Below are positions 32,931 to 41,546 of a stretch of 64,000 nucleotides of DNA, one piece after another. The notes below the pieces were generated by a model, which saw only the letters and a program-made list of their open reading frames with translations, had not been told where the DNA came from and made no database searches. Location of the stretch: assembly GCF_000179615.1 (NCBI RefSeq), contig NZ_AEDD01000003.1, positions 124,001 to 188,000 on the forward strand, written 5' to 3'. This DNA is from Paenibacillus curdlanolyticus YK9 (GTDB lineage: Bacteria; Bacillota; Bacilli; Paenibacillales; Paenibacillaceae). The stretch's first letter is position 1. Every line of letters starts with the position of its first letter. The position numbers and the translations under genes are program-made.

Positions 32931-34163
32931 ATGCCCGTAACCAAACAACAGCTTGAGCAGTATGCAGAACTGATCGTGAAGGTCGGCGTCAATATTCAGG
33001 AAGGACAGGAGCTGTTCGTCACCTGCTCCATCGACCAAGCCGAGCTTGGCCGACTCATCGCCGCGCAGGCTTATCAGGCTGGTGCAGCCAACGTTCACAT
33101 GGAATGGACGGATGAAGTGACCTCCCGGTTAAAATACGAGAAAGGCGCAGACCGCATTTTCTCGGAATATCCGGAATGGGAAACCCAAAAGCGCGACGCA
33201 TTCATCAATCGTGGCGCCGCATTCGTCGCTGTCATATCATCCAGCCCGGATCTGCTCAAAGGCATCGACCCGAACCGCATCGGCAGCTTCCAAAAAGCAT
33301 CTGGCGCAGGCTTGAAAAACTACCGCCGCGCGATTCAATCCGATCAGGTCGCATGGACCGTCGTCGCCGCCGCTTCGGAAGCTTGGGCAACCAAGGTGTT
33401 TCCGAATGTCGAGCCCGCGCAAGCGGTCGACCAGCTGTGGAAAGCGATTTTTGACTCGGTGCGCCTGAATACGCCGAATCCAGTTGAAGCTTGGGCTGCC
33501 CATAATGAAAACCTGCATGCCAAGGTTCATGTCCTTAATGCCAAACGTTATGCTAAGCTGCACTACCGCGCGCCAGGCACGGACCTGACGATTGAGCTGC
33601 CGGAGAAGCATCTGTGGGTCGGCGCTGCCAGCGAAACGAAGAACGATATCCCGTTTATGGCAAACATGCCGACGGAAGAAGTGTTTACCGTGCCTTACCG
33701 CAACGGCGTCAATGGCTACGTGTCCAGCACGAAGCCGCTCAGCTACGGCGGCAACATTATCGACAACTTCAAGATTACGTTCGAGAACGGCCGGATCGTG
33801 ACGGCCGAGGCGCAGCAGGGCCAAGATATTTTGCAACAGCTCGTTGAGACGGACGAAGGCTCGCATTATCTCGGTGAAGTCGCACTCGTGCCGCATGAGT
33901 CCGCGATTTCGCAATCGAACATTTTGTTCTACAACACATTGTTCGATGAGAACGCGTCGAACCATCTGGCCATTGGCAGCGGCTATGCGTTCAACGTTGA
34001 GGGCGGCAAGCAAATGTCGCCAGATGAGCTCGTCGCAGCTGGCGTCAACGCGAGCATCACGCATGTCGACTTCATGATCGGGTCCGCCGAAATGGACATC
34101 GACGGCATTCTCGCCGACGGCACGTCCGAGCCTGTGTTCCGCAAGGGGAACTGGGCATTCTAA
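32931..34163 (+). CDS. M29-family metalloaminopeptidase
   Basis: This 410-residue aminopeptidase is of the AmpS/AmpT/PepS type. It removes N-terminal residues from peptides in the cytosol using two metal ions. Family blocks include the N-terminal LEQYAELIVKVGVNIQEGQEL, GTDLTIELPEKHLWVGA, NMPTEEVFTVPYRNGVNGYV, the metal-site YLGEVALVPHESAISQ, LFDENASNHLAIGSGYAF and THVDFMIGS. Length is normal. The ribosome site GGGAGG is 8 bases before the ATG. It is transcribed alone toward array no. 2. Confidence 0.93.
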   Translation: MPVTKQQLEQYAELIVKVGVNIQEGQELFVTCSIDQAELGRLIAAQAYQAGAANVHMEWTDEVTSRLKYEKGADRIFSEYPEWETQKRDAFINRGAAFVAVISSSPDLLKGIDPNRIGSFQKASGAGLKNYRRAIQSDQVAWTVVAAASEAWATKVFPNVEPAQAVDQLWKAIFDSVRLNTPNPVEAWAAHNENLHAKVHVLNAKRYAKLHYRAPGTDLTIELPEKHLWVGAASETKNDIPFMANMPTEEVFTVPYRNGVNGYVSSTKPLSYGGNIIDNFKITFENGRIVTAEAQQGQDILQQLVETDEGSHYLGEVALVPHESAISQSNILFYNTLFDENASNHLAIGSGYAFNVEGGKQMSPDELVAAGVNASITHVDFMIGSAEMDIDGILADGTSEPVFRKGNWAF

Positions 34164-34169
34164 TGTGGA

Positions 34170-34208
34170 AAAGGCAGTGCAGGGCGTTTCTCCTGCACTG
34201 CCTTTTTG
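34170..34208 (+). terminator. Intrinsic terminator
   Basis: AAGGCAGTGCAGG and CCTGCACTGCCTT form a perfect 13-bp stem, followed by TTTGG. It ends the aminopeptidase gene and immediately precedes array no. 2. Confidence 0.93.
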
Positions 34209-34210
34209 GT

Positions 34211-34756
34211 TGGGCGCTGTGGCGCCCAATAGGGCAGATTCCTATGCCCTATTCGCTCCCGCGGGCGCTGTAGCGCCCAATAGGGCAGATTCCTATGCCC
34301 TATTCGCTCTCGCGGGCGCTGTGGCGCCCAATAGGGCAGATTCTTATGCCCTATTCGCTCCCGCGGGTGCTATGGCGCCCAATAGGGCAGATTCCTATGC
34401 CCTATTCGCTCTCGCGGGCGCTGTGGCGCCGGATAGGGCAGATTCCTATGCCCTATTCGCTCTCGCGGGCGCTGTAGCGCCCAATAGGGCAGATTCCTAT
34501 GCCCTATTCGCTCTCGCGGGCGCTGTGGCGCCCAATAGGGCAGATTCCTATGCCCTATTCGCTCCCGCGGGCGCTGTGGCGCCCAATAGGGCTGATTCCT
34601 ATGCCCTATTCGCTCTCGCGGGCGCTGTGGCGCCCAATAGGGCAGATTCCTATGCCCTATTCGCTCTCGCGGGCGCTGTGGCGCCCAATAGGGCAGATTC
34701 CTATGCCCTATTGGGCGCCGGATAGGGCAGATTCCTATGCCCTATTCGCGCGTTCG
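34211..34756. repeat. 51-bp tandem array no. 2 (about 11 units)
   Basis: Each unit has two perfect hairpins: GGGCGC-TGTG-GCGCCC and AATAGGGCA-N8-TGCCCTATT. The second palindrome starts at 34228, 34279, 34330, 34381, 34432, 34483, 34534, 34585, 34636 and 34687, always 51 bases apart. A last copy at 34721 comes after a 17-base deletion. The core TGCCCTATTCGCTC is shared with arrays 1 and 3. It lies between convergent genes. All frames that stay open lack ribosome sites. Confidence 0.95.
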
Positions 34757-34768
34757 CGCCTGCGCAAG

Positions 34769-36205
34769 TCAGTCCAGCTTCTCGTCGGTACGCGCGACGC
34801 ACAATGCGCCGTCCTCGTACGAAAATGCGCCCGCGATTGCAACGACCGATTCGGAGCCTGCGCTTGCAGCGCCCGGCACGCGGAATGAGGCAATATCCAG
34901 CGGCTCAATCGCCGTCTCGACCGGCTTCTCTAGCTGCGGCACCCACTCGTACGGCACGCGATACGAACGGTATACCATGTTGGCGTTACGTTTATTTTTG
35001 TACGGCGATATATACTCCCACACCAGCTCATGCTCGCGCGTGACCTCGAACAGGCGGCCGTCCGCCCCTTCCGTTATGAGCGTATTGCCGTTAGGCAGAC
35101 GCTGCGCGGAGCTGATATACGGACTGTAAAACCGGTAAGAATCAAGCGGCGCCTGGAAGCCCGCTTCCGTCGGCGTGTACTGCCATTCGATCTCCAGCGT
35201 CACCGGATTAATTTCGAGAATGCGGGAGTGGTCGCGCACTGCATTTTTCTGTCCGTACGTCGACGCCGGGTTTGGCGCGCCGTAGCCTGCCCATCCGCCG
35301 TTATCGAATACGAGCAAATTGCCTTCGCCCGGCAGCCCTTTAGGAATGATGTGCGCGTGATGCTGGCCGATAATCCAACCGAGATGCTTCACTTCAGGCA
35401 AAGAGTAGTCCGGTCCGAGCTTCCATACGATGCTGCCTGACTTCTTGTCGATGATGGCAATAATGTTCGATTCGCGCGCATCCCAGATAATGTTCTCCGG
35501 ATGGAAACGCTCGTCGCCTGCATCGTAAAATTTGTTCGGGCCAACCGCGGACATCGAGTTGATATGCATCCAATCGCCGCCTGTATCGTTGCCGAATGAG
35601 CGGCCGTTCGGATCGCGGAACAGTACGTTCTTAGCCGCCTCATCAAAGCCCAGCTCGTGAAAATGATCGCTGACCGCCCACTCCCACACGATATTGCCTT
35701 CCCAATCGACCTCGATAATCGTATCGTCGAGCAGCAGTTTGTCGGAAATCTCAGGCTTATGCACGTTCTTATGGGCCAAAATAAGCGTATTGCCGCCATT
35801 CGTGCGCGGCTCCTGACCTGGGGCATAGTAGCCTACCGGATTGCCGGCACGCTGGTAGTCATGATGCGCGCGCGCCATCCATTGCGGCTCGTTCTCCGGG
35901 TCCTCGATATACTCATAACGGTCAAATTTCCAGACGATGTTGCCATCCCAATCCACCTGCACCAAATTCGCTTCATCCTGGAAGCCGAATCGCGGGTCGC
36001 GCTCCTTCGTGCTGCCGATGACGTAGCCGCCCGGCAAAATTTTGTTCGGGAACCCCCGCAGCCCTTTCCATAAATGAACCTCTTTGCCGCTCATATCGAT
36101 CAGCAGCGCGCCTTGATCGGCCGCTTGAAAGATTGTATAGCCGCCCCATGCCTTCTCTGGATGAAATACCGTCGTGCCTGTCGGATAAATCGATGGATGT
36201 CCCAT
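34769..36205 (-). CDS. Arylsulfotransferase (ASST)-like beta-propeller protein
   Basis: This 478-residue protein repeats the ASST/propeller phrase 'hydrophobic-D-W-x-G-N-I-V-W' (VQVDWDGNIVWKFD, IEVDWEGNIVWEWA, IIDKKSGSIVWKLG, LEINPVTLEIEWQY). It also has a conserved HHDYQRAGNP, DWMHINSM and GQHHAHIIP, which hold the candidate catalytic histidines. Aryl-sulfate sulfotransferases transfer sulfate between phenols. Unlike exported ASSTs it has no signal peptide, so it should be cytosolic. Substrate is unknown. GGGAG lies 9 bases before the ATG. The marR gene lies upstream in the same direction, 46 bases away, so they may be co-transcribed. Confidence 0.8.
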   Translation of the reverse strand: MGHPSIYPTGTTVFHPEKAWGGYTIFQAADQGALLIDMSGKEVHLWKGLRGFPNKILPGGYVIGSTKERDPRFGFQDEANLVQVDWDGNIVWKFDRYEYIEDPENEPQWMARAHHDYQRAGNPVGYYAPGQEPRTNGGNTLILAHKNVHKPEISDKLLLDDTIIEVDWEGNIVWEWAVSDHFHELGFDEAAKNVLFRDPNGRSFGNDTGGDWMHINSMSAVGPNKFYDAGDERFHPENIIWDARESNIIAIIDKKSGSIVWKLGPDYSLPEVKHLGWIIGQHHAHIIPKGLPGEGNLLVFDNGGWAGYGAPNPASTYGQKNAVRDHSRILEINPVTLEIEWQYTPTEAGFQAPLDSYRFYSPYISSAQRLPNGNTLITEGADGRLFEVTREHELVWEYISPYKNKRNANMVYRSYRVPYEWVPQLEKPVETAIEPLDIASFRVPGAASAGSESVVAIAGAFSYEDGALCVARTDEKLD

Positions 36206-36251
36206 AGTTCATATCTCCCTTATCTCATTTTTATTGGTGACAGCTGTCGCT

Positions 36252-36833
36252 TTAATAACCGATAAAATTCCGCTTCTCCTGCTGTGGCTGCCTCGGCCGC
36301 TTCTCGGTTTCCTTCGCTTGCGGCTGTTGCCGCTCGGCCTCTTCCTTACGCTCTGCGTTGTCCTCAGCCAGCGCAAGAATCGTCTCAGATAATCGCTCTA
36401 GATTGTCGATCATTCGCCTGTAAGTCCGCTTCTGGGCTTCCAGCTCCTCCGTCGAGAAGCCGCCGAACAGCACGTCCATGCTGCTTGGCCCAATGTTTTG
36501 GTGGCGATCGAGAAGCGACTGCCCTCGTGCCGTAATGTCTAGCAAAATCGTACGCCGATCCTCTGGCTTCCGATTGCGAACAGCGAAGCCTCGCTCTTCC
36601 AGCTTGTCGCACAGGGCGGTTATCGCCCCGGAGGTGAAGTCAAGCTCCTCTGCCAAATCGCTTAACCGCTGTTCACCGTCGCGGACGATTTTGTTCAGAA
36701 TCATCAGTCCTGGCAGCGTAATGCCTTCGATGGTAATTTTGTCGCGCTCCTTGACGAATTTCCGGACCATTTTGCGAAACAGCCAATCCAGTTCCCCGAG
36801 CGCGTCCGTCTCTCTCGTATCTATGCGATGCAC
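36252..36833 (-). CDS. MarR-family transcriptional regulator
   Basis: This 193-residue winged-helix regulator has the MarR core (about 30-140): LPGLMILNKIVRDGEQRLSDLAEELDFTSGAITALCDKLEERG followed by RKPEDRRTILLDITARG, quoted here as LAEELDFTSGAITALCDKLE and PEDRRTILLDIT. The last 50 residues are a charged Glu/Gln/Lys/Arg-rich tail (ERKEEAERQQPQAKETEKRP), longer than usual. The GTG start follows AGAGGAAGGG. Its promoter at about 37000 overlaps a perfect 11-bp inverted repeat, so autoregulation is likely, and a terminator-like hairpin lies in its leader. Confidence 0.88.
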   Translation of the reverse strand: MHRIDTRETDALGELDWLFRKMVRKFVKERDKITIEGITLPGLMILNKIVRDGEQRLSDLAEELDFTSGAITALCDKLEERGFAVRNRKPEDRRTILLDITARGQSLLDRHQNIGPSSMDVLFGGFSTEELEAQKRTYRRMIDNLERLSETILALAEDNAERKEEAERQQPQAKETEKRPRQPQQEKRNFIGY

Positions 36834-36855
36834 CCCTTCCTCTACCGTCAGGCAA

Positions 36856-36928
36856 CAAAAAAAGGCTCGACATCTGCTTCAATTCGATAACGGCGTGAGC
36901 GCCATCAAAATAGAAGCGTATGCGAGCC
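36856..36928 (-). terminator. Attenuator-like hairpin in the marR leader
   Basis: On the minus strand GGCTCGCATACGCTTC pairs with GAAGCAGATGTCGAGCC (small internal loop) and is followed by TTTTTTTG. An inner GGCG-CTCA-CGCC hairpin sits in the 33-base loop. The T-run ends only about 23 bases before the marR start, and the promoter lies upstream of it, so it is inside the transcript leader. Confidence 0.7.
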
Positions 36929-36972
36929 TTTGGTACGTCCAATCGGCATCTATTGTTCATTTCGTTCAGCAT

Positions 36973-37005
36973 TCATTATTTTAGCTTTAAAATAATGAGC
37001 AGCAA
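36973..37005 (-). promoter_or_regulatory. marR promoter overlapped by an 11-bp inverted repeat
   Basis: TTGCTG (37005-37000) and TAAAAT (36983-36978) are 16 bases apart on the minus strand. TCATTATTTTA (36973-36983) and TAAAATAATGA (36988-36998) form a perfect inverted repeat with a 4-base spacer covering the -10 box and spacer. This is the expected geometry of MarR autorepression. Confidence 0.78.
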
Positions 37006-37275
37006 TTGAATAAGCGTTGAATCAATTTGATGTCCTTATATTAATCCGTTAATTCACACCTGTCAAGTTGGTTTTAAGAAGTTTGTTGATGCGTTAGCTG
37101 TTGCAGTGTGACTCGCTAGGGCCGATGGACATGGGATGGATGTTTGAGTGCATGCTTATGCCGCTACTCCTATATCATTGTCTACACCTGCAGTTGCGTC
37201 AGTCAAACTCCATCTTCCTTATCTGCGCCTGAGTTCATCCGGTCCAACTCCCCTACGCCTACACATTGCAACCGC

Positions 37276-37458
37276 TAACGGACACAGGAGCCGCTATTTG
37301 ATCAAAATACAGCTTTTAGAATTTCTAACGGACGCAGGTGCACTTATATAGCTGCAAATGCCCCGATAACGCAGCAAATACACGAAATAAGGTCCACCGT
37401 GTCCGTTACAACTGGAAAATCGCGATTTTTCTCCAAATAACGGCCGTAGAGTCCGTTA
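37276..37458. repeat. Four-motif element C (50/75/50 bp spacing)
   Basis: TAACGGAC occurs directly at 37276 and 37326, and inverted (GTCCGTTA) at 37401 and 37451. Both pairs are centred exactly at 37367. Each motif begins an imperfect palindrome of the form TAACGG-N9-CCGTTA, best in the outer copies. The whole left arm aligns with the reverse complement of the right arm (TAACGGAC..TATTTG..AAAA.. on both). The rest of the 36999-37516 gap holds no gene. Confidence 0.88.
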
Positions 37459-37517
37459 GCCACTGCGCATCCTTTTGAGCACTGCGCACCCTTCCGAACA
37501 CTGCGGCATGATAGCAC

Positions 37518-37562
37518 AAAAAAGCCCCGACCCCACCGGTATTGCCGGAGGAGCCGAGGCTC
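37518..37562 (-). terminator. Intrinsic terminator of the gnd gene
   Basis: GAGCCTCGGCTCCTCCGG and CCGGTGGGGTCGGGGCTT pair imperfectly and are followed by TTTTTG on the minus strand, 12 bases after the gene. Confidence 0.85.
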
Positions 37563-37574
37563 TTGTTGCTTTAA

Positions 37575-38471
37575 TTAAGAGTTAACGACTGCGTGGCCGC
37601 CGAATTCGTTGCGAAGCGCTGCTACTACTTTGCCCGAGAACGTGTCGTCTTGCAGCGAGCGGTAACGCATCATGAGCGACATTGCGATAACCGGCGTTGC
37701 CGTTTGCAGGTCGAGCGCCGTTTCGAGCGTCCACTTGCCTTCGCCGGACGATTGCATAACGCCTTTGAGGCCGTCAAGCTTCGCATCTTTGGAGAACGCG
37801 TTTTCCGTCAGCTCCATCAGCCACGAGCGGATAACGGAACCGTTGTTCCATACTTTCGCAACTTGCTCGAAGTTGAAGTCGAAGCCGCTGCGCTCGAGTA
37901 CTTCAAAGCCTTCTGCGATCGACTGCATCATGCCGTACTCGATGCCGTTGTGAACCATTTTGAGGAAGTGGCCGCTGCCGCTTGCGCCTGCATACAGGTA
38001 GCCGTTTTCTACGCAGATGTCTGCGAACAATGGCTCAACAGCCTTGAAAGCTGCCGCGTCGCCGCCGATCATTGCGCATGCGCCGTTGCGAGCGCCTTCC
38101 ATGCCGCCGCTCGTGCCTACGTCGAGGTAGTGAATGCCTTGCGGCAACAGCGATTCGCTGCGGCGAACGCTGTCTTTATAGTTAGAGTTGCCGCCGTCGA
38201 TAAGCGTGTCGCCAGCCGAGAGGAGCGGACGAAGCGTCTCGATAACGTTCTCCGTCAATTCGCCTGCTGGAACCATCATCCAGATAACGCGCGGTGCTTC
38301 CATGAGCGATACGAGCTTTTCGAGCGAATCTGCGCCAGTTGCGCCTGCTTCCTCGATCCGTTTGATCGCCGCTGCGTCAACGTCGAAAGCGACAACTTGA
38401 TGTCCGTGATCCATCGCGTTAAGCGACAGGTTGTAACCCATTTTTCCTTGTCCAACGATACCGATTTTCAT
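37575..38471 (-). CDS. gnd: 6-phosphogluconate dehydrogenase, short decarboxylating type
   Basis: This 298-residue enzyme oxidatively decarboxylates 6-phosphogluconate to ribulose 5-phosphate. The Rossmann motif GIVGQGKMGYNLSLN, VPAGELTE, IDGGNSNYKDS, YLDVGTSGGMEGARNGAC and the catalytic K in GSGHFLKMVHNGIEYGMMQ are all present. At about 300 residues it is the short, usually NAD-dependent form (like B. subtilis YqeC), not the 470-residue form. The ATG at 38471 has AAGGGAG 11 bases upstream; the frame is open 21 codons further. It is divergent from an RpiR regulator. Confidence 0.92.
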   Translation of the reverse strand: MKIGIVGQGKMGYNLSLNAMDHGHQVVAFDVDAAAIKRIEEAGATGADSLEKLVSLMEAPRVIWMMVPAGELTENVIETLRPLLSAGDTLIDGGNSNYKDSVRRSESLLPQGIHYLDVGTSGGMEGARNGACAMIGGDAAAFKAVEPLFADICVENGYLYAGASGSGHFLKMVHNGIEYGMMQSIAEGFEVLERSGFDFNFEQVAKVWNNGSVIRSWLMELTENAFSKDAKLDGLKGVMQSSGEGKWTLETALDLQTATPVIAMSLMMRYRSLQDDTFSGKVVAALRNEFGGHAVVNS

Positions 38472-38623
38472 AATGATGTAAACTCCCTTGAAAAAAAATT
38501 TCTTCCTATCATCAGTATACGAAAAATATTTCATAACGTAAACCGGAAAATCAAAATAAGTTTCACTCCCTCTAAATATGGTATACTAACGCAAAGCCTC
38601 CTAATAGAAGGGACCGTTCCGCC

Positions 38624-39469
38624 ATGGTGCAAAACATACTCGGCAAAATTCGCTCCTCCTATGCAAGATTCAGCGAGAAAGAAAAAAAAATCGCCGACTA
38701 CATGCTCAACAACCCTGAAAAATTTATTCATAGCACAATAAATGAAGTCGCCGAGGATCTGAATGTCGCGGAAGCGACCGTATTCCGCTTCAGCAAACGG
38801 ATCGGCTACAAAGGCTATCAAGCGATGAAAATCGCGCTCGCAACCGAGGTGCGAAGCCCCGTCCAACAAATTTACGAGCAAATCAGCGAGCAGGATAACG
38901 AAAAAACCGTCGCCGAGAAGGTGTTCAAATCGAATATCCAAACGCTCGAAAATACGTATCAGATTTTGGACGGCAACGCCATCAAGCGTGCGGTAGAGCG
39001 GCTCGTTCGGGCGCAGCGCGTTCATTTTTACGGTACAGGCGGTTCAGCCGTTATCGCGATGGACGCTTTCCACAAATTTATCCGGTCGGGCAAGCAGTCG
39101 TTCGCCTTCCTAGATTCGCACTTTCAGCTCATGTCTGCCGCGCAGCTGACGAAGGACGATGTCGCAGTCGTCATCTCGCACTCCGGCACGAACAAAGATA
39201 CGATACGCATTCTCGAAACCGCGATTGAAAACGGTGCCATGACGATCGGCATTACCGGGTTTCCCAAGTCGCCGATCAGCCAAAAGGTTGATGTCGCGCT
39301 CTATACGAGCTCCGAGGAAACCGAATATCGGTCGGAAGCGCTCGCGTCGCGGATCGGCCAGCTAAGCTTGATCGACGCGCTTTACGTCAACGTTATGATG
39401 AGCGATCGCGTAGATGCGAAGCAATCGATGGAGAAAGTCCGCGAAGCCATCTCGGAAACTCGCCTTTAA
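38624..39469 (+). CDS. RpiR/MurR-family regulator (HTH-SIS)
   Basis: This 281-residue protein has an N-terminal HTH_6 domain (about 1-77, FSEKEKKIADYMLNNPEKF and VAEATVFRFSKRIGYKGYQ). A C-terminal sugar-isomerase (SIS) domain (about 115-255) binds phosphosugars and contains VHFYGTGGSAVIAMDAFHKF, VVISHSGTNKDTI and LYTSSEETEYRSEALASRI. Such proteins control sugar-phosphate pathways. Being divergent from gnd, 150 bases away, it is a good candidate regulator of gnd, with 6-phosphogluconate or a similar effector. A TATACT box lies at 38582-38587. The palindrome-like GAAAAATATTTC at 38521-38532 lies over the gnd promoter side. Confidence 0.9.
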   Translation: MVQNILGKIRSSYARFSEKEKKIADYMLNNPEKFIHSTINEVAEDLNVAEATVFRFSKRIGYKGYQAMKIALATEVRSPVQQIYEQISEQDNEKTVAEKVFKSNIQTLENTYQILDGNAIKRAVERLVRAQRVHFYGTGGSAVIAMDAFHKFIRSGKQSFAFLDSHFQLMSAAQLTKDDVAVVISHSGTNKDTIRILETAIENGAMTIGITGFPKSPISQKVDVALYTSSEETEYRSEALASRIGQLSLIDALYVNVMMSDRVDAKQSMEKVREAISETRL

Positions 39470-39568
39470 TCGATCGAAAAGCAGCAGAACTCACCGTAAA
39501 TCGACGTAACCGCCTCCTCCCCCGCATATAGATAAGGATATGCTTGTAACGGATGGAGGCGGAGCTGC

Positions 39569-41458
39569 GTGATCGATTGGACGACATTACGGCATCGCAT
39601 AGACACGATGGCAAACCAGCTGCTGGCTGACCAGTCGCCGGACGGCGCTTGGCGGATGTGCATCGACTGCGGCACGATGAGCGACTGCTATTATTTGACC
39701 GCGCTACGGCTGCTCGATGTCCGAGACGATCCTCTCGTACGCTCTCTTGCGGCAAGAATCGTCTCGCGCCGTTCGCCAGATGGCGTATGGCGGCTATTTC
39801 CCGATGAGCGCGAAGGGAGCTTGGACGCAACAGCTGAAGCGGTCCTCGCGCTGCTGCTCTCCGGCGTGTATACCGATCGCGATCCGATCATTGTCAGCGC
39901 GAAGCGCTTCATTCGGGAGCAAGGCGGACTTGCCAAAGTGCGCTCCTTTCTAACCCAAGCGCTGCTCTGCGCAGCTGGCATAGCCCTATGGCCTCGTTCG
40001 CTTCAAATCCCGCTAAGCGCATTCTTTAACAAAAGCGGGCCGCTCCCGAGATTGTTCGAGCTGTCCGGACATGCGAGGGTTCATTTGATTCCGATACTTA
40101 TCATGGCGAATAAACGTTATGCGCTGCGAACGGCCTATACGCCGGACCTGTCTGACCTGTTCCTCGGCGCCCCGCCTCGTTTTGACAACGACTCCCCTGT
40201 CATTGCTGCGCTTAATAACTTGATCGGCGCCTTCTCCGGGCTGCTGACCGGCGGCAATGACTCCTTATACGAGCCTGCAGTTACCTTCCTACTCGAACGA
40301 ATCGAGCCCGATGGCACACTCCTCACTTACTCAACGGCTACTGTACTCATGCTGTTCGCCCTCAACGCTGTCGGGCGGCTGCCTACCGATCCAATCCTCA
40401 TTAGCGCGATAAACGGCATACGAACGCTGTTATGCGGCAACCCGCCGATGGTACAAATCGCCACGCCTACCGTATGGGATACCGCCATGCTCGCATTTGC
40501 GCTGCGGGAAGCCGGCATTTCGCCCTCGCATTCCGCCCTGCGGCGTGCAGCGCGATTCATCCAGGAGCGCCAGCAGACGAGATACGGCGATTGGCGCATT
40601 CGCAATCCCGGAACTTCGCCGGGAGGCTGGGGATTCTCGTATGTGAATACGAGATACCCTGACTGTGATTGCACGACTGCCGCCCTGCGCGTTATCCAGC
40701 GCTCTCACGGCTCCCCGACACAGGGGCATGCCGCTGCTGCCGAGCCATGGGAGCGCGGGCTGAACTGGCTGCTCTCGATGCGCAACGACGATGGTGGCTG
40801 GCCCGCTTTCGAGCGCAACGGCAAACCGCTTCCGGCAGGACTATTCGGCTTCAATGGAGCCTCAGAGATCTTAACGGATTTATCGACTCCCGACCTGACC
40901 GGCCGTACGCTGCAAATGCTCGGTGAAACGCTCGGCATGTCTACCCAGCAGAGGTGGCTGTCGAGCTCTGCGCGATGGATGCTCTCGCAGCAGCAAAAGG
41001 ACGGCAGCTGGTACGGCCGTTGGGGAATTACCTACACGCACGGAACGGGAGCCGCTGTGCTCGGGCTGACTGCTATCGGCCTCACGCCTGATCATCCGGC
41101 TATTGCGCGAGCGGTCAAATGGCTGCTCTCGATCCAGCGGCCAGACGGCGGATGGGGCGAATCCTGCTATAGCGACCAGCGCCGTCATTACGTGCCGCTG
41201 AACTTCAGCACCCCTTCCCAAACCGCTTGGGCGCTTGACGCGCTAGCTGCCTCGCTGCCAGCTCTGACGCCAGAGCTGGAGCGAGGCGTGAACGCGCTTC
41301 TGCATATGCTCGAAACGCCTGCTCAGCAGCTAACCCGCTACCCGACGGGCGCCGGGCTCGCAGGCACGGTATATGTCCATTACGAAAGCAACAATTGGAT
41401 CTGGCCGCTGCTGACGCTGACGCGAATTGAAAGAAAATTTCGCAGACAAAGGGGCTAA
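39569..41458 (+). CDS. Squalene-hopene-cyclase-family terpene cyclase, sporulenol-synthase-like
   Basis: This 629-residue protein aligns by eye throughout with B. subtilis SqhC (sporulenol synthase, 632 residues). It has repeated QW motifs (LLADQSPDGAWRM, QQKDGSWYGRWGITY, SIQRPDGGWGESC, SMRNDDGGWPAFERNG) and the central PGGWGFSYVNTRYPDCD. Such enzymes cyclise squalene or C35 polyprenes to polycyclic membrane terpenoids. The catalytic motif DxDDTx is changed: residues 365-368 read D-C-D-C, so the second residue of the aspartate pair is cysteine. The GTG start follows GGAGGCGGAGCTGC. It is probably transcribed alone or with the DUF1904 gene, 88 bases downstream. Confidence 0.9.
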   Translation: MIDWTTLRHRIDTMANQLLADQSPDGAWRMCIDCGTMSDCYYLTALRLLDVRDDPLVRSLAARIVSRRSPDGVWRLFPDEREGSLDATAEAVLALLLSGVYTDRDPIIVSAKRFIREQGGLAKVRSFLTQALLCAAGIALWPRSLQIPLSAFFNKSGPLPRLFELSGHARVHLIPILIMANKRYALRTAYTPDLSDLFLGAPPRFDNDSPVIAALNNLIGAFSGLLTGGNDSLYEPAVTFLLERIEPDGTLLTYSTATVLMLFALNAVGRLPTDPILISAINGIRTLLCGNPPMVQIATPTVWDTAMLAFALREAGISPSHSALRRAARFIQERQQTRYGDWRIRNPGTSPGGWGFSYVNTRYPDCDCTTAALRVIQRSHGSPTQGHAAAAEPWERGLNWLLSMRNDDGGWPAFERNGKPLPAGLFGFNGASEILTDLSTPDLTGRTLQMLGETLGMSTQQRWLSSSARWMLSQQQKDGSWYGRWGITYTHGTGAAVLGLTAIGLTPDHPAIARAVKWLLSIQRPDGGWGESCYSDQRRHYVPLNFSTPSQTAWALDALAASLPALTPELERGVNALLHMLETPAQQLTRYPTGAGLAGTVYVHYESNNWIWPLLTLTRIERKFRRQRG

Positions 41459-41546
41459 TTAGCGCGGTCGGCGCCCTATCATGCTACAATACAAGCATCA
41501 ATCCGCATCTTCATCGATGCACGCACAAAGGAGTCTGTACAAAAGT

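Noticed and set aside
34165-34725. Open frame with GAVAPNRADSYALFA repeats in array 2
   Set aside because: Repeat-driven open frame overlapping a terminator, without ribosome site.
36673-36972. 99-codon frame overlapping the start of marR as a leader peptide
   Set aside because: Its ATG lies at the expected transcription start with no room for a ribosome site, and most of it is the marR sequence in another frame.
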